A stretch of DNA of 64,000 nt from Desulfosporosinus sp. (GCA_031292055.1 JARLHV010000091.1:22783-86782); one strand, 5' to 3'. Shown: positions 25,333 to 34,103, counted from the first letter of the stretch. Translations and numbers: made by a program. The notes: generated from the letters alone by a model not told the origin.

Positions 25333-26369
25333 AAAGTTTGTGCGAATTAAATGGTACCTCAGGGGCTGAAGGCCTCATTCGTAATTTTTTGCGCGAACAA
25401 ATTGAACCTTTTGTGGAGACTGTAAAGGTTGATAAAATGGGAAATTTGATTGCAACTAAAAATGGAGATCTGTCCGCCCCTAAAGTTATGATCACTGCTC
25501 ATATGGACGAAGTAGCGCTAATGATCGTCGAGATAACCAACGACGGTTTTCTCAAATTCCGACCAGTCGGCGGAATTGATGCTCGTATCCTTGTCTCGAA
25601 ACCAGTACAAATTAATGAATCTCTCGTCGGAGTCATCGGTGCCAAAGCCATCCATTTACAAAAACGGTTAGAACGTCAAAAGGCTTTACCTTTTGATCAA
25701 CTATATATTGATATTGGGGCTAAATCCAAGGAAGACGCCTCCAGTAAGGTTAAACTAGGTGATTATGCCTATTTTATGACGAAATGCGAGCCTTTTGGAG
25801 AGGGACTATACAAAGGAAAGGCCTTTGATGACCGGGTAGGGTGTGCTATTTTGGTAGAGCTGCTTAAGAAGGACTATGATATCCCCTTAGTCGCAGTCTT
25901 TACAGTGCAAGAGGAGGTTGGCCTGCGAGGCGCCAAAGTCGCAGCGTATCACCTTGCTCCGGATTTTGCCATTGTTATTGAGGGAACTGTAGCTGCAGAT
26001 GTGTCAGATCGAGAAGAGGAGGGCTGGGTTACGGAGTTGGGCAAAGGCCCTGCTTGCTCACTGATGGATAGAACAACCCTCTACAGTCCTAAACTTATCC
26101 AGTGGGTGACAGACTTAGCCCGTGCCAAGGGAATTCCATTGCAGTTTCGGCGCACAACGAGCGGCGGAAATGACGCTGGTCCTATTCATGTTAGCAAAGC
26201 TGGAATCCCGACGATTGTTTTAAGCGTACCCTGTCGCTACATTCATTCCTTTACCTCGGTTATCTCAGAAAAGGACTATACAGCTTGTCTCAAGCTTGTA
26301 GATGAAATTATAAAGGAACTTCCGCGTAAGCTTATGATTAGCTCGATCGATAAGGAGGATAAGGTGTGA
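25323..26369 (+). CDS. M42 family aminopeptidase, copy 2
   Basis: Second of three tandem paralogues. Seen: 348 aa with TAHMDEVAL, AFDDRVG, VQEEVGLRGAK, an IEGTVAAD segment where copies 1 and 3 have Asp-Val-Thr (Glu replaces Asp as metal ligand, as in several FrvX-type members), and RYIHSF near the C-terminus. ATG preceded by GGAGGG inside the copy 1 3' end. The altered ligand may reflect a different metal or substrate preference. Confidence 0.93.
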   Translation: MLLKSLCELNGTSGAEGLIRNFLREQIEPFVETVKVDKMGNLIATKNGDLSAPKVMITAHMDEVALMIVEITNDGFLKFRPVGGIDARILVSKPVQINESLVGVIGAKAIHLQKRLERQKALPFDQLYIDIGAKSKEDASSKVKLGDYAYFMTKCEPFGEGLYKGKAFDDRVGCAILVELLKKDYDIPLVAVFTVQEEVGLRGAKVAAYHLAPDFAIVIEGTVAADVSDREEEGWVTELGKGPACSLMDRTTLYSPKLIQWVTDLARAKGIPLQFRRTTSGGNDAGPIHVSKAGIPTIVLSVPCRYIHSFTSVISEKDYTACLKLVDEIIKELPRKLMISSIDKEDKV

Positions 26370-27373
26370 TGGTTTTGGATTTTGCAATGCTTGGACAGTT
26401 AACCCAGTTATTTGGCCCGTCCGGTTCCGAGGAGTTGGTCGCGGAATTCATATCCACTCAAGTGCGCTCGTACTGTGACGAACTAAAGACAGATACCTTA
26501 GGCAATCTCATCGTCGGGCGTCATGGAAGCGGTAAAAAAATCATGGTCGCTGCTCATATGGACGAAATTGGCTTGATGATCACCCATATTGATAAAAAAG
26601 GGTTTCTGCGATTTACCCCTCTCGGTGGAGTACGTATCTCTAACCTGATCGGACAACGAGTCAAGTTTAGCAAGGGAAGCGTCGGAACAATCGGGGTTGA
26701 AAAATTAGATAAACCAAGTGATTTTAAGCTTGATAAGCTCTATCTCGATATAGGTGTATCAACTCGGGAAGAAGCCGAGCAGTTGATCAGCATCGGTGAA
26801 ACGGCAGTTTTTGGCGGTGATTTCGTTGAGACTGGATCTCGGATTATTTCCAAGGCTCTTGACGATCGCGTTGGTTGTTTTGTTGCGATCGAAGCCCTCA
26901 AACGAACTAAGTCCACCCATGAATTGGCGTTTGTCTTTACTGTACAGGAAGAAATCGGGACCCGTGGCGCTCGAACGGCTGCTTATGCTCTGGAACCGGA
27001 CTTGGCCATTGCGGTGGATGTCACAGCTACCGGGGATACCCCCAAAGCTCACCCTATGTCTGTAGAACTAGGGAGTGGGGTGGGGATTAAGGTGCTTGAC
27101 CACTCTATGATCACCTCCCCGCAAATTAAGCGTTGGATGGCTGCTGTTGCCACGGAACGAAACATTCCCTTCCAATGGGAGGTTTTAGAGTATGGGGGAA
27201 CGGATTCCGGAGCGATTCATTTGTCCAAGGGCGGGGTGCCTTCTGGGGTTCTTTCAATTCCCACGCGCTATGTCCACAGCCCCGCCGAAATGCTGGACAA
27301 ACGTGATGTAGAAGCAGCTGTAGAATTACTCGTGGCACTCTTAGAACGTCCCACAGAATTATGTCAAGGGTAG
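26366..27373 (+). CDS. M42 family aminopeptidase, copy 3
   Basis: Third paralogue, 335 aa, with AAHMDEIGL, ALDDRVG, VQEEIGTRGAR, VDVTATGD and RYVHSPAE; all metal ligands are present. It starts at GTG 26366 (or ATG 26369) 7-10 nt after AAGGAGG and overlaps copy 2 by 4 nt. Last gene of the operon; terminator-like hairpins follow at 27530-27589. Confidence 0.93.
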   Translation: MMVLDFAMLGQLTQLFGPSGSEELVAEFISTQVRSYCDELKTDTLGNLIVGRHGSGKKIMVAAHMDEIGLMITHIDKKGFLRFTPLGGVRISNLIGQRVKFSKGSVGTIGVEKLDKPSDFKLDKLYLDIGVSTREEAEQLISIGETAVFGGDFVETGSRIISKALDDRVGCFVAIEALKRTKSTHELAFVFTVQEEIGTRGARTAAYALEPDLAIAVDVTATGDTPKAHPMSVELGSGVGIKVLDHSMITSPQIKRWMAAVATERNIPFQWEVLEYGGTDSGAIHLSKGGVPSGVLSIPTRYVHSPAEMLDKRDVEAAVELLVALLERPTELCQG

Positions 27374-27555
27374 ACGATAGACGAGTCCAACTTAATACTC
27401 GTAGCTAGGTTGTGCCTAAGTTGAAGCTGGCGCATCCCGCATTGGAGCATGTGCGGGCGTAGCGATGGTTACAGACGTAACTTCGGTTAGTTCTAAAGCA
27501 TATTAACTGATGAGCTCAGGAATTAGAATTATTGGGCAGCTTGTTTGCCCAAAAC
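27374..27555. other. Non-coding stretch with hairpins, possible extragenic repeat
   Basis: No gene. It holds CCCGCA/TGCGGG and GTTAC/GTAAC hairpins around 27437-27475 and a TTGGGC/GCCCAA hairpin at about 27531-27552. The style (short GC-rich palindromes in an otherwise AT-rich spacer) is that of a dispersed extragenic repeat, but no second copy exists in this window. Confidence 0.35.
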
Positions 27556-27589
27556 AAAAACCGCATCTATTTGCCTAGATGTGGTTTTT
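27556..27589. terminator. Terminator after the M42 operon
   Basis: AAAAACCGCATCTA pairs with TAGATGTGGTTTTT (one G-U), with T5 on the plus strand and an equivalent A/T arrangement on the minus strand. Confidence 0.8.
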
Positions 27590-27757
27590 ACCAATCGAAT
27601 GGTTTGAAATTTTACTCAACTTCTTAAATACATCATCATACTTTCGAACGCCTTTTTAGAAAATTGTCCTACTAATTTTTTACCATGCCTTATGAGCAAA
27701 GTAATGAATAAACATTATATAAAGAGTTTGTGATATAATAATTTTGAGGTGGGCTTT

Positions 27758-27955
27758 ATGAGTACAGCCAAAAAAATTCTCTATAAATTAATCGAGGAAA
27801 TTCCTGAAAGTCAGATTCCAGAGGTGATAGATTATATTTCTTTTTTAAAAAGTAAAAAAAATAAGGAAACTTTCCAAGACTTAACTTCTGCAGATGAAAG
27901 CAGCATTGAATTTTGGGATAATGATATTGACGATACGGTGTGGAACAATGTATAA
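27758..27955 (+). CDS. Antitoxin-like protein (DUF2281 type)
   Basis: 65-aa protein beginning MSTAKKILYKLIEEIPESQI, with 'PEVIDYISFLKSKK' and an acidic C-terminal tail containing EFWDNDIDDTVWNN. This is the shape of the small antitoxins (DUF2281-like) that precede MazF/PemK-type toxins. The frame is open from GTG 27749, but GAGGTGG sits 5-6 nt before ATG 27758. Its last bases overlap the start of a MazF-like remnant, supporting the antitoxin reading. The toxin is broken, so the antitoxin may now be an orphan. Confidence 0.75.
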   Translation: MSTAKKILYKLIEEIPESQIPEVIDYISFLKSKKNKETFQDLTSADESSIEFWDNDIDDTVWNNV

Positions 27956-28071
27956 GCAAGGTGATATTTTATTAATATACGTTGTCCCAAGCTATAATAA
28001 TTAGAAAGTTCGGAAGGGTCGGGAAATATATCATGGATGATGTGAAAAAAAGGTTGGATGAGTTGATTTAG
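27948..28071 (+). pseudogene. Remnant of a MazF/PemK-type toxin
   Basis: Starting at ATG 27948, overlapping the antitoxin, the frame reads MYKQGDILLI, the usual opening of PemK/MazF endoribonuclease toxins, but hits TAG at 28002-28004. In another frame, 28003-28071 reads KFGRVGKYIMDDVKKRLDEL, matching the family's C-terminal pattern. About 80 internal residues are missing, so this is an internal deletion with a frame change; toxin activity is not expected. Confidence 0.7.
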
Positions 28072-28094
28072 GATGATAAAAACCACATGAAGAA

Positions 28095-28130
28095 AACAGG
28101 TCAGCTTAATGTTAGCTGGCCTGTTTTTTT
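28095..28130. terminator. Terminator between toxin remnant and thiC
   Basis: AACAGGTCAGCT pairs with AGCTGGCCTGTT (one G-U), followed by T7 on the plus strand. It may also serve the convergent thiC operon. Confidence 0.8.
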
Positions 28131-28176
28131 AGAATTTTTCTCAACCCATTCGGCTGTTTTATCCAATTGGATTCGT

Positions 28177-29454
28177 TTATTTATTCATAACACGGTTCAT
28201 AAGCCGCATCGAACACATTTCCCCGCACATGGTGCAGCTGTCTTGATGTTCGGGGGCGGACTCTTTGCGATAGCGCTCCGGTTTTTCCCGGTCTAAGGCT
28301 AGGCTAAACATCTTCTCCCAATCCATAACTTGTCGGGCTTGGCTCATCTCCCGATCCCAATCGGCGGCTCCGGGTACCCCTTTGGCAAGATCTGCGGCAT
28401 GAGCAGCGATCTTGACAGCAATGATTCCTTCACGCACGTCGTCTAAAGTAGGCAAGCGAAGGTGTTCGGCTGGTGTCACATAGCAAAGAAAATCTGCTCC
28501 TACCGAGGCGGCTAAAGCTCCGCCGATCGCGCTGGTGATGTGATCGTAACCCGGTGCAACGTCAGTGACCAATGGCCCCAAAATGTAAAAGGGCGCTCCG
28601 TGGCAAAGCTTTTTGGCCATCTGGACATTAGCCACAATTTCATTTAAGGGAACATGGCCTGGTCCTTCAATCATGACTTGAACATTGCGTTGCCAAGCCC
28701 TTTGCGTTAATTCTCCCAGGACAATCAATTCGGAAATTTGAGCTCCGTCTGTAGCATCGGCAATGCTGCCCGGTCGACAGGCATCTCCCAGGCTTAGGGT
28801 TACATCGTATTCGGCACAGATATCGAGGAGATCATCAAAATATTCGTAAAAAGGGTTTTCCTGCCCGGTCAACTCCATCCAGGCATACAGTAAGGAGCCG
28901 CCCCGGGAGACAATGTTGGTGACCCGGGAGGTCTGCTGAAAGTGTCGGGCTGTTTCCCGGTTAATGCCGGCGTGGATGGTGACAAAATCGACACCGTCGC
29001 GGGCGTGTTGTTCTACCACGGCCAGGAACTCCTGAGGTGTAATGTCTGCCAATTTCTTGTCTAAATAGCCCAGAGCATCATACATAGGAACCGTACCGAT
29101 CATAGCAGGGGACATTTCGAGGAGACGGTGGCGAAATTCGACGGTTTTACCGTAGTTGCTGAGATCCATAATTGCTTCCGCTTTCATATCCAAAGCCATG
29201 CGTACTTTGGCCAGCTCACTATCGAGGTTGGCACACTCCGGGGAAATGCCCAAATTGACGTTAATCTTCGTCTTCAGTCCCAGACCAACGCCTTCCGGAC
29301 TTAAGGAGGTGTGATTGTGGTTCGCTGGGATGGCAATGCTGCCCGCTGCCACCCGGAGTCTGATTTCTTCAGCGGTTAATCCCTCTTTGTCAGCGACGGT
29401 TTGCATAGCTGCTGTGATAACTCCATTTTTGGCCTGTTCCATCTGTGTACTCAT
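28177..29454 (-). CDS. thiC: Phosphomethylpyrimidine synthase
   Basis: Radical-SAM enzyme that rearranges aminoimidazole ribotide to HMP-P. Seen: 425 aa, the compact clostridial/archaeal length rather than the ~630-aa form; [23 protein letters not shown] metal-site segments; and the C-terminal cluster motif [11 protein letters not shown] (CX2CX4C with the last Cys in CSM). Last gene of the minus-strand thiamine operon controlled by the riboswitch at 33042-33125. ATG start, 35 nt after thiE. Confidence 0.97.
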   Translation of the reverse strand: MSTQMEQAKNGVITAAMQTVADKEGLTAEEIRLRVAAGSIAIPANHNHTSLSPEGVGLGLKTKINVNLGISPECANLDSELAKVRMALDMKAEAIMDLSNYGKTVEFRHRLLEMSPAMIGTVPMYDALGYLDKKLADITPQEFLAVVEQHARDGVDFVTIHAGINRETARHFQQTSRVTNIVSRGGSLLYAWMELTGQENPFYEYFDDLLDICAEYDVTLSLGDACRPGSIADATDGAQISELIVLGELTQRAWQRNVQVMIEGPGHVPLNEIVANVQMAKKLCHGAPFYILGPLVTDVAPGYDHITSAIGGALAASVGADFLCYVTPAEHLRLPTLDDVREGIIAVKIAAHAADLAKGVPGAADWDREMSQARQVMDWEKMFSLALDREKPERYRKESAPEHQDSCTMCGEMCSMRLMNRVMNK

Positions 29455-29489
29455 CGAATCACACTCTTTCTCTAAAACTTCTCTTAGGT

Positions 29490-30107
29490 CTACATCTCCA
29501 TAATGTGTTGTAAACGCTTAATCTTGCCCGGAATGTCTGGGTTGCCCACAATCTCGGTGACTAAGGCGACGGTTCGAGCCCCTGTCTTGATCACTTCAGC
29601 TAGATTGTGTTCCTTAATTCCGCCGATCGCTACGAAGGGGATCTTCAGATTCTTAACAACGTAATCTAAATAGTCCAGTCCGACCGGATCACACACGTCA
29701 ATTTTGGTATGGGTGGCAAACAAAGGTCCCACGCCGATGTAATCTGCCCCATCCTTCACAGCTGCCTGTGCTTGAGCTGGCGAATGCGTGGAAACTCCAA
29801 TCAGGAGATCAGGGCCAACGAGCTCGCGCACTGTGGACAGGGGCAAGTCGTCTTGTCCGATATGCACGCCATCGGCGCCTACCGCCAGAGCCAGATCTAA
29901 GTGATCATTGATAATGAACAAGGCACCGGTTTCTTGGGTCATAGCCCGCAGCGCGAGACATTCCTCATACATTGTCCGAACCTTTTTGGACTTCTCTCGG
30001 TATTGAAGAATCGGTACACCACTGGCCAAGATCTCTCTAGCTACCTCAAGATTGCTGCGGCCTAGAGAGTGGAGTTCTGAAGTGAGGGCATAGATGCCAG
30101 AGGGCAG
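29490..30107 (-). CDS. thiE: Thiamine-phosphate synthase (biosynthetic operon copy), start unclear
   Basis: Second ThiE in the window. Seen: [29 protein letters not shown] followed by [24 protein letters not shown] and VAIGGI. The first standard start (TTG 30029) leaves out the first barrel strand. The same frame continues upstream with [13 protein letters not shown] and NLEVAREIL, clearly ThiE sequence, within the thiF 3' end, but has no ATG, GTG or TTG before the stop at about 30144. Candidates are CTG 30107 (given here, about 205 aa, normal length), or ATC 30134, 9 nt after GGAGG. A sequencing or real frameshift in the nearby A6/C5 runs is another explanation. Confidence 0.85.
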   Translation of the reverse strand: MPSGIYALTSELHSLGRSNLEVAREILASGVPILQYREKSKKVRTMYEECLALRAMTQETGALFIINDHLDLALAVGADGVHIGQDDLPLSTVRELVGPDLLIGVSTHSPAQAQAAVKDGADYIGVGPLFATHTKIDVCDPVGLDYLDYVVKNLKIPFVAIGGIKEHNLAEVIKTGARTVALVTEIVGNPDIPGKIKRLQHIMEM

Positions 30108-30754
30108 GGGGCGCTTTTTTGCAGGTTTGTTGATGGGAGGTCACCTCCTTCACCTAGTACCCAGGCCAAGACTAAGTTAGCCTGTTTAGCGGCAACGACC
30201 CCGACGCGGGGAGAGAGGGGCGGTTGGTCTTTGGCCACGTCTGTACAGAAATCCCCGACCACAGATAAGCCGGAACCCCAGTGCAAGGTATGGATGGTAT
30301 CAGTGTCTCCCCAACCAGCCAGCCCAGACGCGCCGACGACTTTTTTTCCAGCGGTCAGACCTTCTTCCACGAACATTTTCTTTGAGGTAGTCTGGTCAAA
30401 ACCCTCTACCCAAATTGGACACTGCCCAAATATCGTCTGAACATTATTGGGTGTCACGAGAACAGGCCATAGTTTCAAGTCTAACTCAGGGTTTATTCTT
30501 AATAGGTTTTCAGCCAGAGCTTCAGTCTTCAAACGTCCTAATTGATCTGGGAAATAGACTTGTCGATTTAGGTTGCTGGCTTCTACACGGTCGAAATCGG
30601 CCAGGACAAGGTGGGAAAACCCACTGCGCACTAAGTGCCAAGCGACATTGGAACCTAAGCCCCCTAAACCAGCGATTCCGACAGATGTTTGTTGGATCTT
30701 AGCTAATTGTTTTGGAGGCAAAGTCTTGGCCAATCCTGTCATTAAAGGATTCAT
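30062..30754 (-). CDS. thiF: Sulfur-carrier adenylyltransferase ThiF
   Basis: Adenylates the C-terminal glycine of ThiS so it can accept sulfur for thiazole synthesis. Seen: about 230 aa E1-like fold with GIAGLGGLGSNVA nucleotide motif near residue 25, DFDRVEASNLNRQVYF, and a late Cys in GDFCTDVAKDQ. It belongs to the shorter ThiF type found with ThiH. The frame opens at 30796, but MNPLMTGLAK from ATG 30754, overlapping the thiH stop as ATGA, is the natural start. The C-terminal ~20 residues are unlike the family and overlap the thiE coding region. Confidence 0.93.
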   Translation of the reverse strand: MNPLMTGLAKTLPPKQLAKIQQTSVGIAGLGGLGSNVAWHLVRSGFSHLVLADFDRVEASNLNRQVYFPDQLGRLKTEALAENLLRINPELDLKLWPVLVTPNNVQTIFGQCPIWVEGFDQTTSKKMFVEEGLTAGKKVVGASGLAGWGDTDTIHTLHWGSGLSVVGDFCTDVAKDQPPLSPRVGVVAAKQANLVLAWVLGEGGDLPSTNLQKSAPCPLASMPSLQNSTL

Positions 30755-31881
30755 AGTCCGACAGCATCCTTTGCCCGCATATTCACCCAGTCGCAAAAAG
30801 AGGGCAAATAGCCTTGGGCTCGGATCATGGCTACCACGTCTGGAACGGAACGTTCGTCGGCAATTTCAAATTGGGCACTGCCGACGTTGTCTGTTTCGCT
30901 ATAACCTCCGACTGACGTGAGAGAGCCAGCCGACAGGCGAGTGATTCCTAGGGAAAGCAAGTTTTCTCGCATTTGTGGACTTTCCCGCGTGGACAGGGTA
31001 ATACCAGCCCGAGGTAGAAACAGTCGATAAGCCAATATAATTTGGACCAAAATAGCATCCGTGACGGGATCAGCAGAGGGTTGAAAACTGCCAGCATAGG
31101 GCCTGAGGCGTGGCACAGAGATCGCTACTTCAACCCCAGGATAAGTTTTTTGCAAGTAATCGGCATGGAGTGCCGAATAAAAGGCATCCTGCCGCCAGTC
31201 CGAGAGGCCCAAAAGCGCGCCGATGTTTACGGAGGAGATTCCGGAAGCACAAGCTCGCTCTGGTGCTTCCAGGCGATAGTGATAATCTCTCTTTGGCCCA
31301 GCGGGGTGAACTTGAGCATAGGTGACTTCATTGTAAGTTTCCTGGAAAAGAGTGACAGAGTCGATCCCGGCCTCAAATAAACGACGGTATTCTTCCGTGG
31401 CCAAGGGATACACTTCAAGCCCCAGAGAGGCGAACATGGGCCGCAAAGCATGGACGCATTCTTCCATATAAGCTGGTCCGCTATGGGTGCGGGATTCTCC
31501 GGTCAAGAGCAGCAAATGCTGTAGCCCGGTCGAGGAGATCGCTTCTCCTTCCTTGATGACTTGTGCGATGCTTAGCTTGCAGCGCACAATTTTGTTTCCA
31601 GTGTGGAAGCTACAATAGAGGCAGCTGTTACTACAAAAATTGGCGAGATAGAGTGGAGTGAATAAACCAATTGTGCGCCCGAAATGGCGGATGGTTAACG
31701 CTTGAGCTTTTTTGGCCATAGGTTCCAGGTACGATAGGGCAGCTGGGGAAAGCAAGACCGCCAGATCTTGCGGTCGGAGGGATTCGCGGGCTAACACCCG
31801 CTCGACGTCGGCTCCACTAAAACTGGCCCAGGTCGATTCGGGAAGTTTTTGTTGCCATTCAGTTATTTGCTCGTAAAACAT
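30751..31881 (-). CDS. thiH: 2-iminoacetate synthase (tyrosine lyase)
   Basis: Radical-SAM enzyme of anaerobes that cleaves tyrosine to dehydroglycine for the thiazole ring. Seen: 376 aa; the cluster motif CSNSCLYCSF (CX3CX2C) near residue 85; LLLTGESRTHS; and the family's VEVYPLATEEYRRL-like region. ATG start 4 nt after thiG's stop, ATGA overlap with thiF downstream. Using ThiH rather than the oxygen-dependent ThiO fits an anaerobe. Confidence 0.96.
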   Translation of the reverse strand: MFYEQITEWQQKLPESTWASFSGADVERVLARESLRPQDLAVLLSPAALSYLEPMAKKAQALTIRHFGRTIGLFTPLYLANFCSNSCLYCSFHTGNKIVRCKLSIAQVIKEGEAISSTGLQHLLLLTGESRTHSGPAYMEECVHALRPMFASLGLEVYPLATEEYRRLFEAGIDSVTLFQETYNEVTYAQVHPAGPKRDYHYRLEAPERACASGISSVNIGALLGLSDWRQDAFYSALHADYLQKTYPGVEVAISVPRLRPYAGSFQPSADPVTDAILVQIILAYRLFLPRAGITLSTRESPQMRENLLSLGITRLSAGSLTSVGGYSETDNVGSAQFEIADERSVPDVVAMIRAQGYLPSFCDWVNMRAKDAVGL

Positions 31882-31884
31882 TCG

Positions 31885-32688
31885 TCATCCCTCCTGTAAA
31901 AAGCCGGTTAAAGGAGAGGACGCTTCGGCCGTTATCCGTCGTTCGCCGGGCCCAGCTAAATAGCCCAGTCGCCCTGCGACGACTGCCAGGTGAAAAGCTT
32001 GAGCCATGAATACAGGATCTCCTGCTGTGGCAATAGCCGTATTCACAAGCACCGCAGCTGCCCCCATTTCCATGGCTTCGGCTGCCTCAGAGGGTCGACC
32101 AATGCCTGCATCGACAATGATCGGCAGAGAAATCTCCTCGATCAGAATTCGGATAAGTTCTTTGGTTTGTAAACCCCGGTTGCTGCCAATGGGAGAGCCC
32201 AGGGGCATGATGGCTGCCGCGCCAGCATCCTGCAGGCGCCTGGCTGCACCCAAATCCGGACTCATGTAAGGCAGGACCACAAATCCCTCGTTTGCCAGTT
32301 GTTCGGTGGCTTTGAGTGTCTCCCAATTGTCCGGCAATAAGTAGCGCTGATCCTGAACTATTTCGATCTTTACCCAGTTCCCGCAGCCAGCAGCCTGAGC
32401 CAAGTGAGCGATACGCACGGCTTCTTCAGCTGTGCGCGCCCCGGAGGTGTTGGGCAATAAAATGGTGTTTGGAGGTAGGTAATTAAGGATATTCTCCTGA
32501 GGATTTTTCCAATCAACTCGGCGCAAAGCCATTGTTACTACCTGGCTGCCGCTCGCCTCCAGCACCAGGGGCACAATTTCATGAGACGAAAATTTACCTG
32601 TTCCTACGAACAGTCGGCTCCTCAAATTTACTCCTCCGAGGAGTAGACTGTCATCCGATGGGTTAACACTCTGTATGATAGCATTCAC
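31885..32688 (-). CDS. thiG: Thiazole synthase
   Basis: Condenses deoxyxylulose phosphate, dehydroglycine and ThiS-thiocarboxylate into the thiazole phosphate. Seen: 267 aa TIM barrel with LFVGTGKF, the Schiff-base lysine in [26 protein letters not shown] and [18 protein letters not shown]. Normal length. It begins 4 nt after thiS. Confidence 0.97.
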   Translation of the reverse strand: MNAIIQSVNPSDDSLLLGGVNLRSRLFVGTGKFSSHEIVPLVLEASGSQVVTMALRRVDWKNPQENILNYLPPNTILLPNTSGARTAEEAVRIAHLAQAAGCGNWVKIEIVQDQRYLLPDNWETLKATEQLANEGFVVLPYMSPDLGAARRLQDAGAAAIMPLGSPIGSNRGLQTKELIRILIEEISLPIIVDAGIGRPSEAAEAMEMGAAAVLVNTAIATAGDPVFMAQAFHLAVVAGRLGYLAGPGERRITAEASSPLTGFLQEG

Positions 32689-32692
32689 GTTA

Positions 32693-32893
32693 TTAGCCGC
32701 CTCCCATAAATACTAAGATTTCCAAACGGTCACCAAGCTGTAAAAGAGTACTTTGCCAATGCTCTTGTTTTAGGATGTTACCATTGAGCTCCACGACCGC
32801 CGCCTTATGGGTTACAGCGTGGTTTTCGAGTAACTGGAATACGGTACATTCCGAAGAAGTTTCCTGAGGTTCCCCATTTACAATAATTTGCAC
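32693..32893 (-). CDS. thiS: Sulfur carrier protein ThiS
   Basis: Small ubiquitin-like carrier whose C-terminal glycine is thiocarboxylated. Seen: 66 aa from GTG 32893 ([10 protein letters not shown]), ending VFMGGG; the family needs a terminal GG. The open frame reaches GTG 32911, but AAGGAG lies 8 nt before 32893 and the family normally starts there. First gene after the riboswitch terminator. Confidence 0.95.
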   Translation of the reverse strand: MQIIVNGEPQETSSECTVFQLLENHAVTHKAAVVELNGNILKQEHWQSTLLQLGDRLEILVFMGGG

Positions 32894-32988
32894 GGACAGT
32901 TCTCCTTTCACTTGTTCTTAATACGTGTTTGCCAGAGGGTTCCTATTTTTCTACTCGAGTACCAAGGCGAGGAATTAAGTCATGAAAA

Positions 32989-33019
32989 AAGTGAGAACTG
33001 CGGTAAGCAGTTCTCACTT
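32989..33019 (-). terminator. Riboswitch terminator before thiS
   Basis: On the minus strand AAGTGAGAACTGC pairs with GCAGTTCTCACTT around a TTACC-type loop, followed by a T run (A6 at 32985-32990 on plus). It is the likely ligand-controlled terminator of the downstream TPP aptamer. Confidence 0.88.
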
Positions 33020-33041
33020 ATAGTGCTATAAGTAGAAACAA

Positions 33042-33125
33042 GTAGCTTTCCTCCGCTGGTATTAACCAGATCAGGTTCAAAGGGTTAGAGTTTCCTCATC
33101 TCAGCCCCAACAGGGCACCCCTAGC
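33042..33125 (-). promoter_or_regulatory. TPP riboswitch (THI element) of the thiSGHF-thiE-thiC operon
   Basis: Read on the minus strand it carries AGGGGTGCC, GGCTGAGA, CCTTTGAACCTGATCTGG, TTAATACCAGCG and GGAGGAAAG, the conserved THI-box core. The second TPP riboswitch of the window; it controls de novo synthesis. Confidence 0.96.
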
Positions 33126-33148
33126 AAACATACATATTCAGTTAAGTG

Positions 33149-33192
33149 GGCACAAGTGCAATACTTATCTTAGGAGGTATTACACCTGTGCC
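33149..33192 (-). promoter_or_regulatory. Extra hairpin in the 5' leader upstream of the TPP aptamer
   Basis: Arms GGCACAAGTGCAATAC and GTATTACACCTGTGCC are complementary at 14 of 16 positions and lie just downstream of the promoter at 33194-33222, so they form the first structure in the leader RNA. The function is not known. Confidence 0.5.
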
Positions 33193-33193
33193 T

Positions 33194-33222
33194 ATTATAT
33201 AGCGAAAAAGGTGTTGTTGTAA
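33194..33222 (-). promoter_or_regulatory. Sigma-A promoter of the thiS operon
   Basis: On the minus strand TTACAA, 17-bp spacer, TATAAT. Upstream of the riboswitch with a predicted start near 33187. Confidence 0.7.
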
Positions 33223-33287
33223 ATATCTGAAAAGGTTTGATGAGAACTTGTGAGTGAGGAGAGGAGTTCAGGTGTCACAAAGCGAAA

Positions 33288-33356
33288 AAATTAATTTTTT
33301 AGAGGACAGAATTCGTGCTAATTCGTCACTTAGAGTGTGCAATAATAGAAAGAGGA
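33288..33356 (+). repeat. Duplicated upstream element, copy 1
   Basis: The stretch containing ATTCGTGCTAATTCG and TGTGCAATAATAGAAA resembles 34104-34174 (ATTCGCGCAAATTCG, TATGCAATAATTGAAA). Each lies before one of two paralogous membrane-protein genes, so the duplication took the upstream DNA with it; the paired ATTCG half-sites could be a binding site. Confidence 0.55.
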
Positions 33357-33466
33357 AGAAAAAGGTGGGCTTTATGGATTAAAATGTGTATTCCAGAGTG
33401 AGAGTAGGCGATAAGGGTATCTTGCTAGGGATTTCTCTAATCAGGTTATTGTTGGATGAATGGGTG

Positions 33467-33928
33467 GTGAGATCTATGAGAATTCCATTGCTGGCTTTGC
33501 TCTTACAAGGAATACCTGAACAAACTGCAGTTGTAACTTTAGCTTTTGTGATTGCAGGAATACCTCTAAAGAGGAATAAGATTTTATTGCTTGGGATTTG
33601 CCTGGCCTTTTGTGCCTATGTAGTGAGACTGTTGCCGATTCCTTTTGGGATTCATACTATCTTGCTCCTCTTAATATTATTCGTTTATTTATCACGTATA
33701 TCTAAGGGGGATGTCGGTCTAGCCTTTATTGCAAGTTCAGCGAGTATGCTGGTGTTAGTAATATTCGAGTTTAGTTTCCTCTCCTTGTTTATGTTTGTTT
33801 TTAGATTTACAATTGAAACCCTCTGCAATGATTTATTTCTAAGAATTGTAGTAGGAGAACCGCAGGTGTTGCTGCTATTTAGCTTGGCTTTTCTATTAAA
33901 TAAACGATACATAACAAGAACAGCTTAA
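33467..33928 (+). CDS. Small polytopic membrane protein, paralogue 1 (agr-associated)
   Basis: 153 aa, five to six hydrophobic segments, with LLQGIPEQTAVVTLAFVIAG at the start and VGEPQVLLLFSLAFLLNK at the end. It resembles the N-terminal membrane sensor part of AgrC-like kinases but has no kinase domain. The open frame reaches 33386; alignment with the second copy (34217) places the start at GTG 33467. It precedes a paralogue and agrB. Detached sensor or transport accessory are both possible; the assignment to the agr module is by context. Confidence 0.75.
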   Translation: MRSMRIPLLALLLQGIPEQTAVVTLAFVIAGIPLKRNKILLLGICLAFCAYVVRLLPIPFGIHTILLLLILFVYLSRISKGDVGLAFIASSASMLVLVIFEFSFLSLFMFVFRFTIETLCNDLFLRIVVGEPQVLLLFSLAFLLNKRYITRTA

Positions 33929-34103
33929 AGCGTTATCATTGAGAGAATGAGAGAAGGCATTTTTGATTAACATTTAAAAGTTAGCGAGGCGAGGCTTCTG
34001 ATTAAGGTGGTTTTATTGGTTCTTAAGTCCCGCTATTATGTAGACTTTAGGACTAATTAGATGTATTTCTTAGTAAAATCAAATGAATCCTTCACCAAAT
34101 CAG

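Noticed and set aside
30755..30796. 14-codon N-terminal extension of ThiF
   Set aside because: Lies in the thiH 3' end; ATGA-coupled ATG 30754 matches the family N-terminus.
33386..33466. 27-codon upstream extension of the first agr-associated membrane protein
   Set aside because: Not present in the paralogue; alignment supports GTG 33467.
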